Assembly (NCBI GenBank): GCA_937982665.1
Contig: CALJLD010000295.1
Coordinates: 5,564-69,563, forward strand
Length of the DNA stretch: 64,000 nt
Origin: an uncultured Planctomycetales bacterium
Lineage (GTDB): Bacteria > Planctomycetota > Planctomycetia > Pirellulales > S012-138
Direction of reading: 5' to 3'
In this document: piece after piece, positions 36,847 through 44,944 of the stretch
Numbering within the stretch: position 1 is the stretch's first letter
How the letters are laid out: the number at the start of each line of letters is the position of its first letter
Made by a program: the position numbers and the translations under genes
Notes under the pieces: model-generated
Seen by the model: the letters and a program-made list of their open reading frames with translations, nothing else
The model's database searches: none
What the model was told of the DNA's origin: nothing

Positions 36847-37281
36847 ATGCGAACTCTCCGGATAATTTGCTGTGCAGCCTGCCTGCTGACTTCGGCTGAA
36901 GCGATGGCGCAAGACCGTGACTCCAAGGCAGTGACCTGGCGAGCAACGTTTGTCACGGCATCAAGCGAAGTCGCCGAGGACGACACACTATCGTGTCTTC
37001 CCGTACATGCGGACTTTCTAGATCAGAAACCTGCCCGAGTTGGCATGGCCCCAGACAGTTCAGGGCCATTCTGGACAGACAATGATGCGTCTGCCGGCCG
37101 CAAGAAACTGAGACCCTGGTCGGCGGAACTTGTTGTCTTCGTCTGCGACATCATCGAACGGATATGTGACTATCCCCAAATTGCATTGGTGGTGATTATC
37201 GGGAGCGTCCTCTGGCTAAATCGCTCAAAGGGTCCTCATAGAAACGCTCACACGAATACAGCGAAGAGAACGATTTATTGA
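36847..37281 (+). CDS. Small exported single-span membrane protein (144 aa)
   Basis: ATG 36847 with AAAGG at seven bases. A signal peptide (MRTLRIICCAACLLTSAEAM, cut near AQ) is followed by about 85 polar residues and a transmembrane helix near 118-135 (IALVVIIGSVLWL), then a short basic tail with HRNAHTNTAKR. Type I topology is implied: the polar part lies outside and the tail inside. Fourteen bases separate its stop from the next gene, which has the same layout but little sequence similarity. No family recognised. Confidence 0.65.
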   Translation: MRTLRIICCAACLLTSAEAMAQDRDSKAVTWRATFVTASSEVAEDDTLSCLPVHADFLDQKPARVGMAPDSSGPFWTDNDASAGRKKLRPWSAELVVFVCDIIERICDYPQIALVVIIGSVLWLNRSKGPHRNAHTNTAKRTIY

Positions 37282-37294
37282 GAGGTTCCTGAGA

Positions 37295-37789
37295 ATGTTT
37301 TTCAACAGCACCAAGATACTTCTCGCCTGCCTGTCCCTCGCCGCAACGGATCGCGCGGTGGCCGCACCGCCCGAGATTGAACAGCAAGGGGAAGTATCGG
37401 CGAACGTCATGACCGACACGCCACCGACTGCAAGAGCCGACCAGGTGGAAGAACGTGTGCCCACACGCGATAGCGAGAGCTCAAACAGCAACCGCAGAGA
37501 ACGACGACGCAGAGCAGGTTTGGTCTCCGTGGAATTGTCTCCCAAGCGGCCTTCTGCTGAGTACTTGCGGCAAGACGAAGTATCAGCAACTTTGAGCGAG
37601 GAGCCGCCTGCAACGGTCGAAGCGCTATCCGCGGACGACTTGGCAGAATCCGGGCCCAGACAAACTCCTATGGTGGCGCGAGACGATATTGTCGTACTTG
37701 TCATCGCCCTTATCTGTGGTGTGATGTTAGTCATCCGTATCACGAAAGCCGCTCGAAGCAACTCCCTTTTGGCCAAGAGCCGGCAATAG
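37295..37789 (+). CDS. Small exported single-span membrane protein (164 aa)
   Basis: MFFNSTKILLACLSLAATDRA is a signal peptide, AAPPEIEQQ its probable cut region. The middle is acidic and Ser/Thr/Pro-rich with a basic patch NRRERRRRAG. A transmembrane helix sits at about 131-150 (VVLVIALICGVMLVI), followed by a positive tail RITKAARSN. It has the same order of parts as the preceding gene and probably shares its transcript. Function unknown. Confidence 0.65.
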   Translation: MFFNSTKILLACLSLAATDRAVAAPPEIEQQGEVSANVMTDTPPTARADQVEERVPTRDSESSNSNRRERRRRAGLVSVELSPKRPSAEYLRQDEVSATLSEEPPATVEALSADDLAESGPRQTPMVARDDIVVLVIALICGVMLVIRITKAARSNSLLAKSRQ

Positions 37790-37820
37790 GCCACAACGTC
37801 GCCGAGGAACACAATTCACT

Positions 37821-37867
37821 GCAGAACTCAACTTCGCTCCAGAACTCAACGTCGCTGAAGAACTCGA
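37821..37867 (+). repeat. Short tandem repeat next to the NADAR start
   Basis: GCAGAACTCAACTTCGCT (37821) and CCAGAACTCAACGTCGCT (37839) are 18-bp direct copies, with a third partial copy GAAGAACTCGATG running into the start codon at 37867. The repeat occupies the Shine-Dalgarno region. Confidence 0.6.
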
Positions 37868-38391
37868 TGCCTGACTCCCAACTCATCATCCCGCGCGATA
37901 GCCGCATCCTGTACTTTAAGCGGGATCGAGAACTGTTTGGATTCCTGTCTCACTTCTATCCTTCGCCAATCGAACTCGATGGCGAGACCTGGCCGACAGT
38001 TGAGCACTACTACCAGGCTCAAAAGTCTTTTGCCCCGGCTTACGTCCAAGCAATCAGAGACGCAACTTCACCTGCGCGAGCAAAATGGCTCGCAGCACCG
38101 CCAGATGCACCTCGACGCATCTCGAAGAACTCTTGGTTTCGCAAGAACAACCAATCACCACGAAGTGACTGGCATGTGGTCAAGCTGGAAGTGATGCGCC
38201 GCGCTGACCTGGCAAAGTTCACACAGAACGACGATTTGGCGAGGCGCTTGCTGGCGACCGGCGATGCCGAGTTGATCGAAGATTCGCTTTCTGAACCCTA
38301 TTGGGGAATCGGGCCGGACGGTGACGGCCCCAACTGGGCTGGACGAGTTCTCATGGAGGTTCGCGCAATGCTCTGCGAGAACTCCGCTTGA
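37867..38391 (+). CDS. NADAR (YbiA-type) ADP-ribose glycohydrolase family protein
   Basis: 174 residues. It carries the whole NADAR signature: FLSHFYPSPIELDGETWPTV, EHYYQAQKSF near 45, a central helix region with LLATGDAELIEDSLSEPYWG, and GPNWAGRVLMEVR at the end. Family members remove N-linked ADP-ribose, and in some toxin-antitoxin pairs they reverse guanine ADP-ribosylation. No toxin gene is adjacent; upstream are two small membrane proteins. No strong Shine-Dalgarno exists, and a tandem repeat lies in its place. A terminator follows 12 bases past the stop. Confidence 0.9.
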   Translation: MPDSQLIIPRDSRILYFKRDRELFGFLSHFYPSPIELDGETWPTVEHYYQAQKSFAPAYVQAIRDATSPARAKWLAAPPDAPRRISKNSWFRKNNQSPRSDWHVVKLEVMRRADLAKFTQNDDLARRLLATGDAELIEDSLSEPYWGIGPDGDGPNWAGRVLMEVRAMLCENSA

Positions 38392-38402
38392 GCACGAAAG
38401 TG

Positions 38403-38441
38403 GCGGCGGCGTTGGGAGCCTTCGTGCGCCGCACGTTTTTT
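38403..38441 (+). terminator. Terminator of the NADAR gene
   Basis: GCGGCG (38403-38408) pairs with CGCCGC (38427-38432), then ACGTTTTTT. An extra GCACGAA/TTCGTGC pairing (38393-38426) is an alternative. The T-run supports termination in the plus direction. Confidence 0.6.
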
Positions 38442-38501
38442 CCCAACATTGCCACGCGACGTGGGGATATCGAATCGGGAATCAAGCGGCGAAGTTGAAA
38501 G

Positions 38502-38714
38502 TTACTCTTCCTCGTCGTCTTCGCTTGGATGGCCATAGAACACCTGTTCAAAGGCTTCGTTCTCGACGAGCTCCCGATCCAAGAACACTGTGCCTTCGTC
38601 GTTGATCGAAAGGTGTGCGCGCTTGTAGCCCAGAGCCACAAACTTCTCGATCTTAGCGCGTGATTCTTCAGACAGTGTCTTCTCGTCGACGTCAACAACA
38701 TTTCTCAGGGGCAT
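38502..38714 (-). CDS. Small acidic hypothetical protein (70 aa)
   Basis: ATG 38714 has GGAG seven bases upstream. It begins MPLRNVVDVDEKTLSEESRA, has the helix AKIEKFVALGYKRAHLS and ends in a run of acidic residues (GHPSEDDEEE). No signal peptide, no family known to me. It is a better candidate than the longer frame upstream (to 38978), which lacks a site. Divergent from the gene at 38914. Confidence 0.55.
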   Translation of the reverse strand: MPLRNVVDVDEKTLSEESRAKIEKFVALGYKRAHLSINDEGTVFLDRELVENEAFEQVFYGHPSEDDEEE

Positions 38715-38913
38715 GGCTGGCTCCGATTGGACGAACGAGGCTGAACGAGAGCCTTTCGCTGGAAAGGTCCTGCGTGCAGACCAACATACCGCATCAGACC
38801 CCGAGATCGAAGAATCGCGTTTGATCCTTGGAAAAGTTCCCCGAGACCCAGCGGTGTGTCGCTTAGAGAGTGAAGGGGCACTACAAGCACCTAGCCGGAT
38901 GAAAGGACATGAC

Positions 38914-39387
38914 ATGGGTTCGCGGAAGATTCGTACCGCTGGCGTTGGAATCGCCGCGGCGCTTGTTTTTCTGGGCAACGTAACTCGGGCAACTGCTCTA
39001 TGCAGAACGGTTCAAAGCTCGTCATCAGGAGATGAGGTCGATATCGACCAGCTCGCGGAAGCTCTGAATCAAAGTCTGAACGCAATCAAAGAAGCGGTTG
39101 GGGACGATCCGGGCGAAGTTGCGATGCAGGTCGAACACGCCTCGAGGATGTTGGACAAAGTCTGGAAGCTGAGCGAGGACGCCTTTCAGTCCGTTGGGCC
39201 GAATCCGACGAGCCGACAATCGATCCACCTCCCGGACAAGTTGATGAACTGGCCACTGCCCATACCAAAGCCGCTGGAGGATCGCGTATTTCCAGTGCAA
39301 GCTTTTGACTTCACAGGGCTCGATTTTTCTGTCCTAGAACGGTCACTCGAATTCCCCAAAGTCGACCATCCGTCGCCTAAAGAATAA
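38914..39387 (+). CDS. Small exported hypothetical protein (157 aa)
   Basis: ATG 38914 with AAAGGA upstream (an ATG at 38899 is also in frame). MGSRKIRTAGVGIAAALVF looks like a signal peptide with cut near ATALC. The mature part has an acidic helical region (IDQLAEALNQSLNAIKEAV, QVEHASRMLDKVWKL) and a Pro-rich end (PLPIPKPLEDRVFPV). The thioredoxin-fold gene follows after 52 bases with its own AAAGGA; they may share a transcript. Function unknown. Confidence 0.6.
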   Translation: MGSRKIRTAGVGIAAALVFLGNVTRATALCRTVQSSSSGDEVDIDQLAEALNQSLNAIKEAVGDDPGEVAMQVEHASRMLDKVWKLSEDAFQSVGPNPTSRQSIHLPDKLMNWPLPIPKPLEDRVFPVQAFDFTGLDFSVLERSLEFPKVDHPSPKE

Positions 39388-39439
39388 GGGCAACTTTTCT
39401 CCACTTTGCTTTCTAGACCTATCTCAAAAGGACCAAACG

Positions 39440-40360
39440 ATGAAGATTCACAATCCTGTTCTCTCGCTAATTCTCGCCGTGTTCGTACTTAGCTCCGCGC
39501 AGCTTAAGGCGGGCGAGCATCCCACCAAGGTGCTCGATGTCAAGACATTCCGCGACAAGGCCGAGCTCGCTTATTTCACTGCCAATCGCGAGAACAAATA
39601 CCTGCTGTTGTTCTTTAGCTCCGGTGACTCCCGGAGCAGCATCGACATGCGAGAGGCTTTGCAGAATGAGAGACTGGCGAAATTCTCCGACAAGTGGATC
39701 GTGACCGATACCGATCCAAACCTGGATGACCGTGGAAAGTCATTTGCCGAGCAATACAGTGTTGACACCTTTCCATCTCTGATCCTGCTGAAGACGACTG
39801 TCGATCCGGAAACACGAGACGTTACAAAACTGAATGTCGTGGGCAGAATGATGTGGGAAAAGACGACCAACACGGTCTGTGACGCCTACGGCATCGACGA
39901 GTATTTTTCTCGTGCCGTTAAGATCTACGAAAGCAGCGGCCAGATGCTGGATACTGTTACTTACCATGACCGCGTCTTCCCTGCTTGGGAACGAGCCAAG
40001 CGCGAAGGGAAGTACTTCGCCATGTTGTTCAACTCTGACTACTGCGGATTTGCCGACCGAACGATGCAGAACTTGACCGATCCGCGAATGGCCAAGTATT
40101 CAGACAAGCTGCTCTTTGTAGATACTGATCCAGATTACGATCCCGATGCGGAGTACTTTGTCGAACGATTCGACGTTAAGAGGTATCCAACGATCCTGCT
40201 CATGCGTGCTGTCATGGACCCTGAGACTGAGCAGGTCAAGAAAGTTGACCTGATTGGTCGGATGACCGGCAAGCAGACCGCCGAGGAAGTGGACAACTAT
40301 TTTGAGGCGGCTATCAAAAAATACGAAAGTGAGTCGGTCAACCGCGATTCACTCTACTAG
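39440..40360 (+). CDS. Exported tandem thioredoxin-fold protein
   Basis: 306 residues with AAAGGA upstream. Signal peptide MKIHNPVLSLILAVFVL, cut near LKA. Two similar thioredoxin-like domains follow, at about 30-150 and 165-290. In the first the active-site position reads FFSSGDSRSS, in the second FNSDYCGFAD, so neither has CxxC; only one cysteine remains. Both keep the beta-strand with a TFPS / RYPT cis-proline-like motif before LILL, and a VVGRM / LIGRM turn afterwards. A duplication within the gene is obvious. It is probably a periplasmic chaperone or binding protein rather than a disulfide oxidoreductase. Confidence 0.75.
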   Translation: MKIHNPVLSLILAVFVLSSAQLKAGEHPTKVLDVKTFRDKAELAYFTANRENKYLLLFFSSGDSRSSIDMREALQNERLAKFSDKWIVTDTDPNLDDRGKSFAEQYSVDTFPSLILLKTTVDPETRDVTKLNVVGRMMWEKTTNTVCDAYGIDEYFSRAVKIYESSGQMLDTVTYHDRVFPAWERAKREGKYFAMLFNSDYCGFADRTMQNLTDPRMAKYSDKLLFVDTDPDYDPDAEYFVERFDVKRYPTILLMRAVMDPETEQVKKVDLIGRMTGKQTAEEVDNYFEAAIKKYESESVNRDSLY

Positions 40361-40403
40361 TATCGCGCCGTTTGCCCGGCCGAAGAGAATCATCGTAACT
40401 CAA

Positions 40404-40489
40404 TGGCCGAGGCGGGGATCGAACCCGCACGGGGGTTACCCCCCACGGGATTTTAAGTCCCGTGCGTCTGCCAATTCCGCCACTCGGCC
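40404..40489 (-). tRNA. tRNA-Leu (anticodon TAA)
   Basis: 86 bases on the minus strand. Acceptor GGCCGAG/CTCGGCC, D arm with GGCGGAATTGGCAGACGC, anticodon loop CTTAAAA (TAA at 34-36), a long variable arm GTGGGGGGTAACCCCC, and T arm GCGGGTTCGATCCCCGC. The long variable arm is right for leucine. No CCA is encoded. It is isolated between the thioredoxin-fold gene and the ion-channel gene; the 310-base gap holds nothing else. Confidence 0.97.
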
Positions 40490-40670
40490 TGGAAGTCTTT
40501 CTCGGGTCTGGCTTTGCTGATCCGCCAGCGAACCAGAATCGTGCTTGCTGAATTTGAAACCAAAGCCAATATCAACAAGGCAAATTTACCAAACTAGTGA
40601 GGCAATATCGTAGCCTTCCCATCTGACTACGACAATCGACCGGCTTCTCGCGTTCGCGTTTTCAGGCGGA

Positions 40671-42122
40671 TTAAAGTTCGCAAGCTGTCTCCGCAATCAC
40701 CACGATGTGCTCGTCGGAACTGAGTTGATAGTCATTGGGATTGACGCGAAACTGTCCGTCGCCGTCCTGGACCGCAATCAGAATGGCGTCATGTTCCTGC
40801 TTCAAATGAATGAACAGTTCCAAAAAACTCTTGCCAACAAAGTCTTCTGGGACAGGCTGCCGGTAAAACTGATTTCCCCGCGTGTGTGTGAGCAGTTCGT
40901 TAAACACGCCCATCAAACCGCGGTTAAGCGCGGCTTGCGCCAGCAAAAATCCCGACTGCTCGCCGCTGACGACGAAGTCATTGACGTGGCCCATCTCCAG
41001 GTGCGTGCCATACTCGCTATTGCACAACTCCGCGCACGTGTACACGCTGCGGTTGAGTTTTTCCACCGTTAGCGAAGCAAGAATTGTGCGAGCATCCGCA
41101 TCTTGTTCGTTTCGGCCGCGCGACATGTCGGAAAGAATGATGCACGTCTTTGCCCGATGAATGCCGGCTTGTTCCAGCACGGCGACCTTGGTGAAGTCAT
41201 CGTTGAGAAACTGTACGTGCCGCTTGAGAGTCAAGTCAGAGAAGTCCGGCTCGTCATCGTACTCGACAATCACCACAATCGGCGTGGTATCCGTCTTGTT
41301 GGCCGTGCGGTGCTCGCGCACGATGATCTCCGCTTTGCGATTCCAACCGCAGATGATTGTGTGGTCATGAAAGTCATCCCATTGCACCGCGCGACCCTCC
41401 CGATGTAGTCGTTCAACCATGAAAGCGGAAACCGTGCCTGTGAACATCGCAAAGATGGTCATGCCCATGAACATCACGCCAAGCGTAATCAGATTGCCAG
41501 CCAAACCTTGAAATGGCGTGCCCTCGATCGGTTCGCCGGCCAACAGCGTAAGAATGCAGTACCAAAGTGCCTCGTGGAACTCGTCCAGCTTGTCGTTTTC
41601 GGGATCGAGGGCAAGAATCGCTCCAGTGCAAATCAACACCGTGAGCATGATCAGGCCGGAGACGATCACGTACTCGACGGCGCCACGACGAAAGATGTAC
41701 GGAAAACTGCTCGCGTAGCGCGAAAAGATTCCCAACAGCCGCAGCACGCGCAGCAAGCGAAAGAGTCGCAAGAAGCGGGCGTAGCGAAACTCTCTCAGCA
41801 GCGGCAGCAAGGAGAGTAAGTCAACCCAATACTCGCGGAAGAACCTTCGCTTGGGAGCCGCGGCCGCAAACCGCAAGCTCAATTCAACCGCGAACAAGCA
41901 CGTGATCGCATAGTTAAACTCATAAAGCACACGCTTTCGCGGACTATCATCAGGCAGTTGCAACTCCACAATCGTCAACGCTACCGAAACGACGATGATG
42001 CCGCCGATGACCAACTCGGTCGCCGGCCGGCTGAAGAACGATTGCAAGCGCCGCTGCCAGAGCGACACGGTCGGGCCGCTGCGTTTCGGTTCGTTGCGAT
42101 GGTCCGGAAGCGAAATAGGCAT
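40671..42122 (-). CDS. Six-helix ion channel with RCK (TrkA-N) domain
   Basis: 483 residues. Voltage-gated channel layout: S1 near 35-55 (LVIGGIIVVSVALTIVEL), S2 72-88, S3 100-110 (DLLSLLPLL), and an S4 with arginines every third residue (113-131, RYARFLRLFRLLRVLRLLG), S5 150-170 and pore/S6 180-235. The filter region reads CILTLLAGEPIEGTP; the usual TVGYG is absent. From about 252 a Rossmann RCK/TrkA-N domain starts (HTIICGWNRKAEIIV), followed by an RCK C-terminal part (VGKSFLELFIHLKQEHDAIL). Ion selectivity is therefore unclear: potassium by family, but the glutamate-containing filter is nonstandard. Weak Shine-Dalgarno. The amidohydrolase gene is divergent. Confidence 0.85.
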   Translation of the reverse strand: MPISLPDHRNEPKRSGPTVSLWQRRLQSFFSRPATELVIGGIIVVSVALTIVELQLPDDSPRKRVLYEFNYAITCLFAVELSLRFAAAAPKRRFFREYWVDLLSLLPLLREFRYARFLRLFRLLRVLRLLGIFSRYASSFPYIFRRGAVEYVIVSGLIMLTVLICTGAILALDPENDKLDEFHEALWYCILTLLAGEPIEGTPFQGLAGNLITLGVMFMGMTIFAMFTGTVSAFMVERLHREGRAVQWDDFHDHTIICGWNRKAEIIVREHRTANKTDTTPIVVIVEYDDEPDFSDLTLKRHVQFLNDDFTKVAVLEQAGIHRAKTCIILSDMSRGRNEQDADARTILASLTVEKLNRSVYTCAELCNSEYGTHLEMGHVNDFVVSGEQSGFLLAQAALNRGLMGVFNELLTHTRGNQFYRQPVPEDFVGKSFLELFIHLKQEHDAILIAVQDGDGQFRVNPNDYQLSSDEHIVVIAETACEL

Positions 42123-42355
42123 GTCGCAAAAACCAAATCAACCGCTGGCGTTCCCTCGGAGCTTCCGAGATTTGTAATTTGCAAAGGTGTCTGCGTGAGA
42201 TTTCCGTGCTATTCTCGCCACCGTCAATATCGTTGGCGCTTGCCACATTGGTATCGTTGGCGTTGAGGATAATGCTTTGCCGCCTGACCCGCCAGCGAAC
42301 AAGCTGGAACTTGGCGCTTCCCAAGCGCACTCTCGATCGCACAAGTAAGTCACGG

Positions 42356-43309
42356 ATGTCCACAACTCTTTCCATCGACGCTCACTCGCATGTCTTTTGT
42401 TGGGGAGAAAACCCAACCGAGGGCTACCTCTCCGAGAAGACGCGCCGCAGTTGGCTGACGCGATTGTTGCTCAAGGCCACCGGCATTGAGAATGAAGAAG
42501 GCGAGACACTGTCGCAAAAAATGCGCAGCCGGCTGATCCGTCAGCTTAACGAAAGCCGTTTGAACTATGCCGTGGTGCTCGCCCAAGATGCCGTCTATCG
42601 CACGGACGGCTCTCGGGATGATAGTTCGACTCACTTCTTTGTCGCCAACGATTACGTTTTGGACCTGGCACGCGATTGCCCGAAGGTGCTGCCTGGCTGT
42701 TCCATCAACCCTTGGCGGTCCGATGCGATACAGGAACTCGAGCGTTGCTACGCGCTGGGCGCGAGGCTGATCAAGATTCACACCGCCATCCAAGGCGTTG
42801 ATCCTGCCCGCAAAGAGTTCGATCCGTTCTATCGCAGGGCTGCGCAATTGGGCGTCGCGCTCACTTTTCACACCGGCTATGAACATTCGTGCACGGTTGT
42901 GTCCCAAGCGTACACAAACCCCGCCAGGCTGGAACGTGCGCTTGGACACGGCGGGATCATCATTGCTGCCCATTGCGGAACGTGTGCCTTCTTTGATCCG
43001 GAGAATTACTATGCAGACTTCATTCGAATGATGGAGGCGAATGAAAACCTGTATGGCGACACGGCGATCATGGCCAGCATCATTCGCTGGCGATCTTTGT
43101 GGAAGTTGGCGGCAGAGAAGGAATCTGTGCGCGCCAGAATCCTGCACGGCAGTGACTATCCCTTCCCACCTCATCGGCTGCCGTACATCTTTCGTGTTGG
43201 ACTGTTTCCAAAAGAACGCCGCAACGCATTCGATTTGGACCTGCGGATCAAGCAGTCGTTTGAATTTGGAGATGGCTATGCAAACCTGATCTCAACGTTG
43301 CTATCCTAG
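42356..43309 (+). CDS. Amidohydrolase-2-type metal-dependent hydrolase
   Basis: 317 residues. ATG 42356 gives MSTTLSIDAHSHVF, with the HxH metal motif at 10 and 12. Further family motifs are IKIHTAIQG (about 140), FHTGYEHSC near 180, IIAAHCGTC and ILHGSDYPF near 262, the expected TIM-barrel ligands ending with the Asp. The substrate is not evident; relatives act on aromatic acids or cyclic amides. No signal peptide, so cytoplasmic. The sulfatase follows 81 bases later with its own AGGAG. The region upstream is shared with the divergent channel gene. Confidence 0.8.
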   Translation: MSTTLSIDAHSHVFCWGENPTEGYLSEKTRRSWLTRLLLKATGIENEEGETLSQKMRSRLIRQLNESRLNYAVVLAQDAVYRTDGSRDDSSTHFFVANDYVLDLARDCPKVLPGCSINPWRSDAIQELERCYALGARLIKIHTAIQGVDPARKEFDPFYRRAAQLGVALTFHTGYEHSCTVVSQAYTNPARLERALGHGGIIIAAHCGTCAFFDPENYYADFIRMMEANENLYGDTAIMASIIRWRSLWKLAAEKESVRARILHGSDYPFPPHRLPYIFRVGLFPKERRNAFDLDLRIKQSFEFGDGYANLISTLLS

Positions 43310-43390
43310 CGCTGCTGAGACATTGTATTGCAAGTTGCAATGATGATTGGATTGAACAACTCGGGCCGCGGGCGGGCTTCAGGAGCAACC

Positions 43391-44824
43391 ATGCTACGAA
43401 CATTATTGACTTGCAGTGTTGCGATCTTCATCGTTGCTCCGGTCTACGCCCAGGCAATTGCAACTGAGCTTTCCTTGGCGGACCAAAGCCCGGAAGCGTC
43501 AACAAAGCCAGCCGAACCCAAAGCAGCGGAAAAGCCCAACATCGTCTTTGTCCTGTTTGACGACATGGGTTGGGCACAGCCGCCGAGCTATTGGGACAAG
43601 TCCCAACTCCGCACGCCGAATCTGGATCAACTTGCCTCGCAAGGCATGCGGTTCACTGACGCTCACAGCGCTTCGGCTGTCTGCACGCCTACGCGATACG
43701 GTGTCCTCACCGGCCGTTATCCGATGCGGATTGGGCAATTCGGCGTGTTGACCACGTGGTCACCGCCGATCATTCCGGCTTCGCGACTGACGCTGCCAGC
43801 GCTGTTGAAGCAGCAAGGCTACGCGACCGCCTGCGTTGGCAAGTGGCACTTAGGCCTTGAATGGGAGGAGAAGAGCCAGGGGCAACGCTCGCCGGTCGGT
43901 GCGAAGATCACGGTCGGGCCGAATGAGTTGGGCTTCGACTACTTCTGCGGATTCACGCATGCGCGGAACATTCAAGCGGTGATCGAACAGAAGGAAGTGA
44001 TCGCGCATATCGAGCCTGTCGAGAGTCAGCCGCTTTTGATGGATAAAGCGCTGACCTGGCTTGATGGCCAGACCGCTGATGAACCATTCTTTCTTTACTT
44101 TCCCATGTGTCCGCCGCACACGCCTGTTGCTCCCGCGGAAGAGTTTATCGGCAAAGGGGGAACCGATGCCGTGGGCAACGATCCCAATTATGGCGACTGG
44201 GTCTTTCAAGGCGATGACATGCTGGGGCAGATCATGAGCAAGCTTGATGAGAAGGGATTGGCCGACAACACGTTGTTGATTGTTGCGGCCGACAACGGTG
44301 CCGAACGCAGAGCTTATCCACCACTCAGGGCGTCCAAACGCAGCATCTATGAAGGCGGCCATCGCGTGCCATTTGTCGTGCGTTGGCCCGACAAAGTCAC
44401 AGCCGGCACAACATGGGAACATACGGTTTGCTTGAACGACATCTTCGGAACTGTCGCGGAACTATTGGAAGTCGAACTGCCGAGCGATGCCGCGGAGGAT
44501 AGTGTCTCGTTCCTGCCTGCGCTCAGCGGCGGAACAAGCTCTGCAACGCGTGATGCGACCGTGCATCAATCGTCGCGGGGAGACCTAGCCATTCGAAAAG
44601 CGGATTGGAAACTCATCGTCCACAAGAACGGCCGCAGAGAATTGTTCAACCTGGCGACCGATGCGCGCGAAACCATGGACCAATTTACGGAATATCCCGA
44701 TGTCGCCAATGCGTTGGAAACGCTGCTCGGGCAATACATCAAACGGGGTCGAAGCACGCCGGGTTCTGAACAGCAAAACGAGTTCGACGTGAAGCTGCCG
44801 GCTCAAGTAGACGATGGCGACTGA
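43391..44824 (+). CDS. Exported type I sulfatase
   Basis: 477 residues from ATG 43391 with AGGAG seven bases upstream. A signal peptide (MLRTLLTCSVAIFIVAPVYA) precedes the alkaline phosphatase-like fold: IVFVLFDDMGW with metal Asp residues at 57 and 58, then SAVCTPTRYGVLTGRYP with Cys98 in the C-x-P-x-R formylglycine motif, GKWHLG, PFFLYFPMCPPHTP and AADNGAERR. It should hydrolyse sulfate esters of algal or mucin polysaccharides after Cys98 is converted to formylglycine. The only FGE-like protein in this window is degenerate, so maturation must come from elsewhere. Downstream is a tandem repeat region. Confidence 0.95.
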   Translation: MLRTLLTCSVAIFIVAPVYAQAIATELSLADQSPEASTKPAEPKAAEKPNIVFVLFDDMGWAQPPSYWDKSQLRTPNLDQLASQGMRFTDAHSASAVCTPTRYGVLTGRYPMRIGQFGVLTTWSPPIIPASRLTLPALLKQQGYATACVGKWHLGLEWEEKSQGQRSPVGAKITVGPNELGFDYFCGFTHARNIQAVIEQKEVIAHIEPVESQPLLMDKALTWLDGQTADEPFFLYFPMCPPHTPVAPAEEFIGKGGTDAVGNDPNYGDWVFQGDDMLGQIMSKLDEKGLADNTLLIVAADNGAERRAYPPLRASKRSIYEGGHRVPFVVRWPDKVTAGTTWEHTVCLNDIFGTVAELLEVELPSDAAEDSVSFLPALSGGTSSATRDATVHQSSRGDLAIRKADWKLIVHKNGRRELFNLATDARETMDQFTEYPDVANALETLLGQYIKRGRSTPGSEQQNEFDVKLPAQVDDGD

Positions 44825-44826
44825 AG

Positions 44827-44884
44827 GAAGGCGATTTGAACGAAGGCATTTAGGCGAGGGCAATTCCGACGAAGGCCAACCAAC
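44827..44884 (+). repeat. Degenerate 14-15-bp tandem repeat after the sulfatase
   Basis: Four copies: GAAGGCGATTTGAAC, GAAGGCATTTAGGC, GAGGGCAATTCCGAC and GAAGGCCAACCAAC. They start three bases past the stop. Confidence 0.55.
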
Positions 44885-44944
44885 TCGTCACTGAAATCGT
44901 CTGCCGCAACGGCTCTTTCGGTGATCGCCAACCCGACCACTGCA

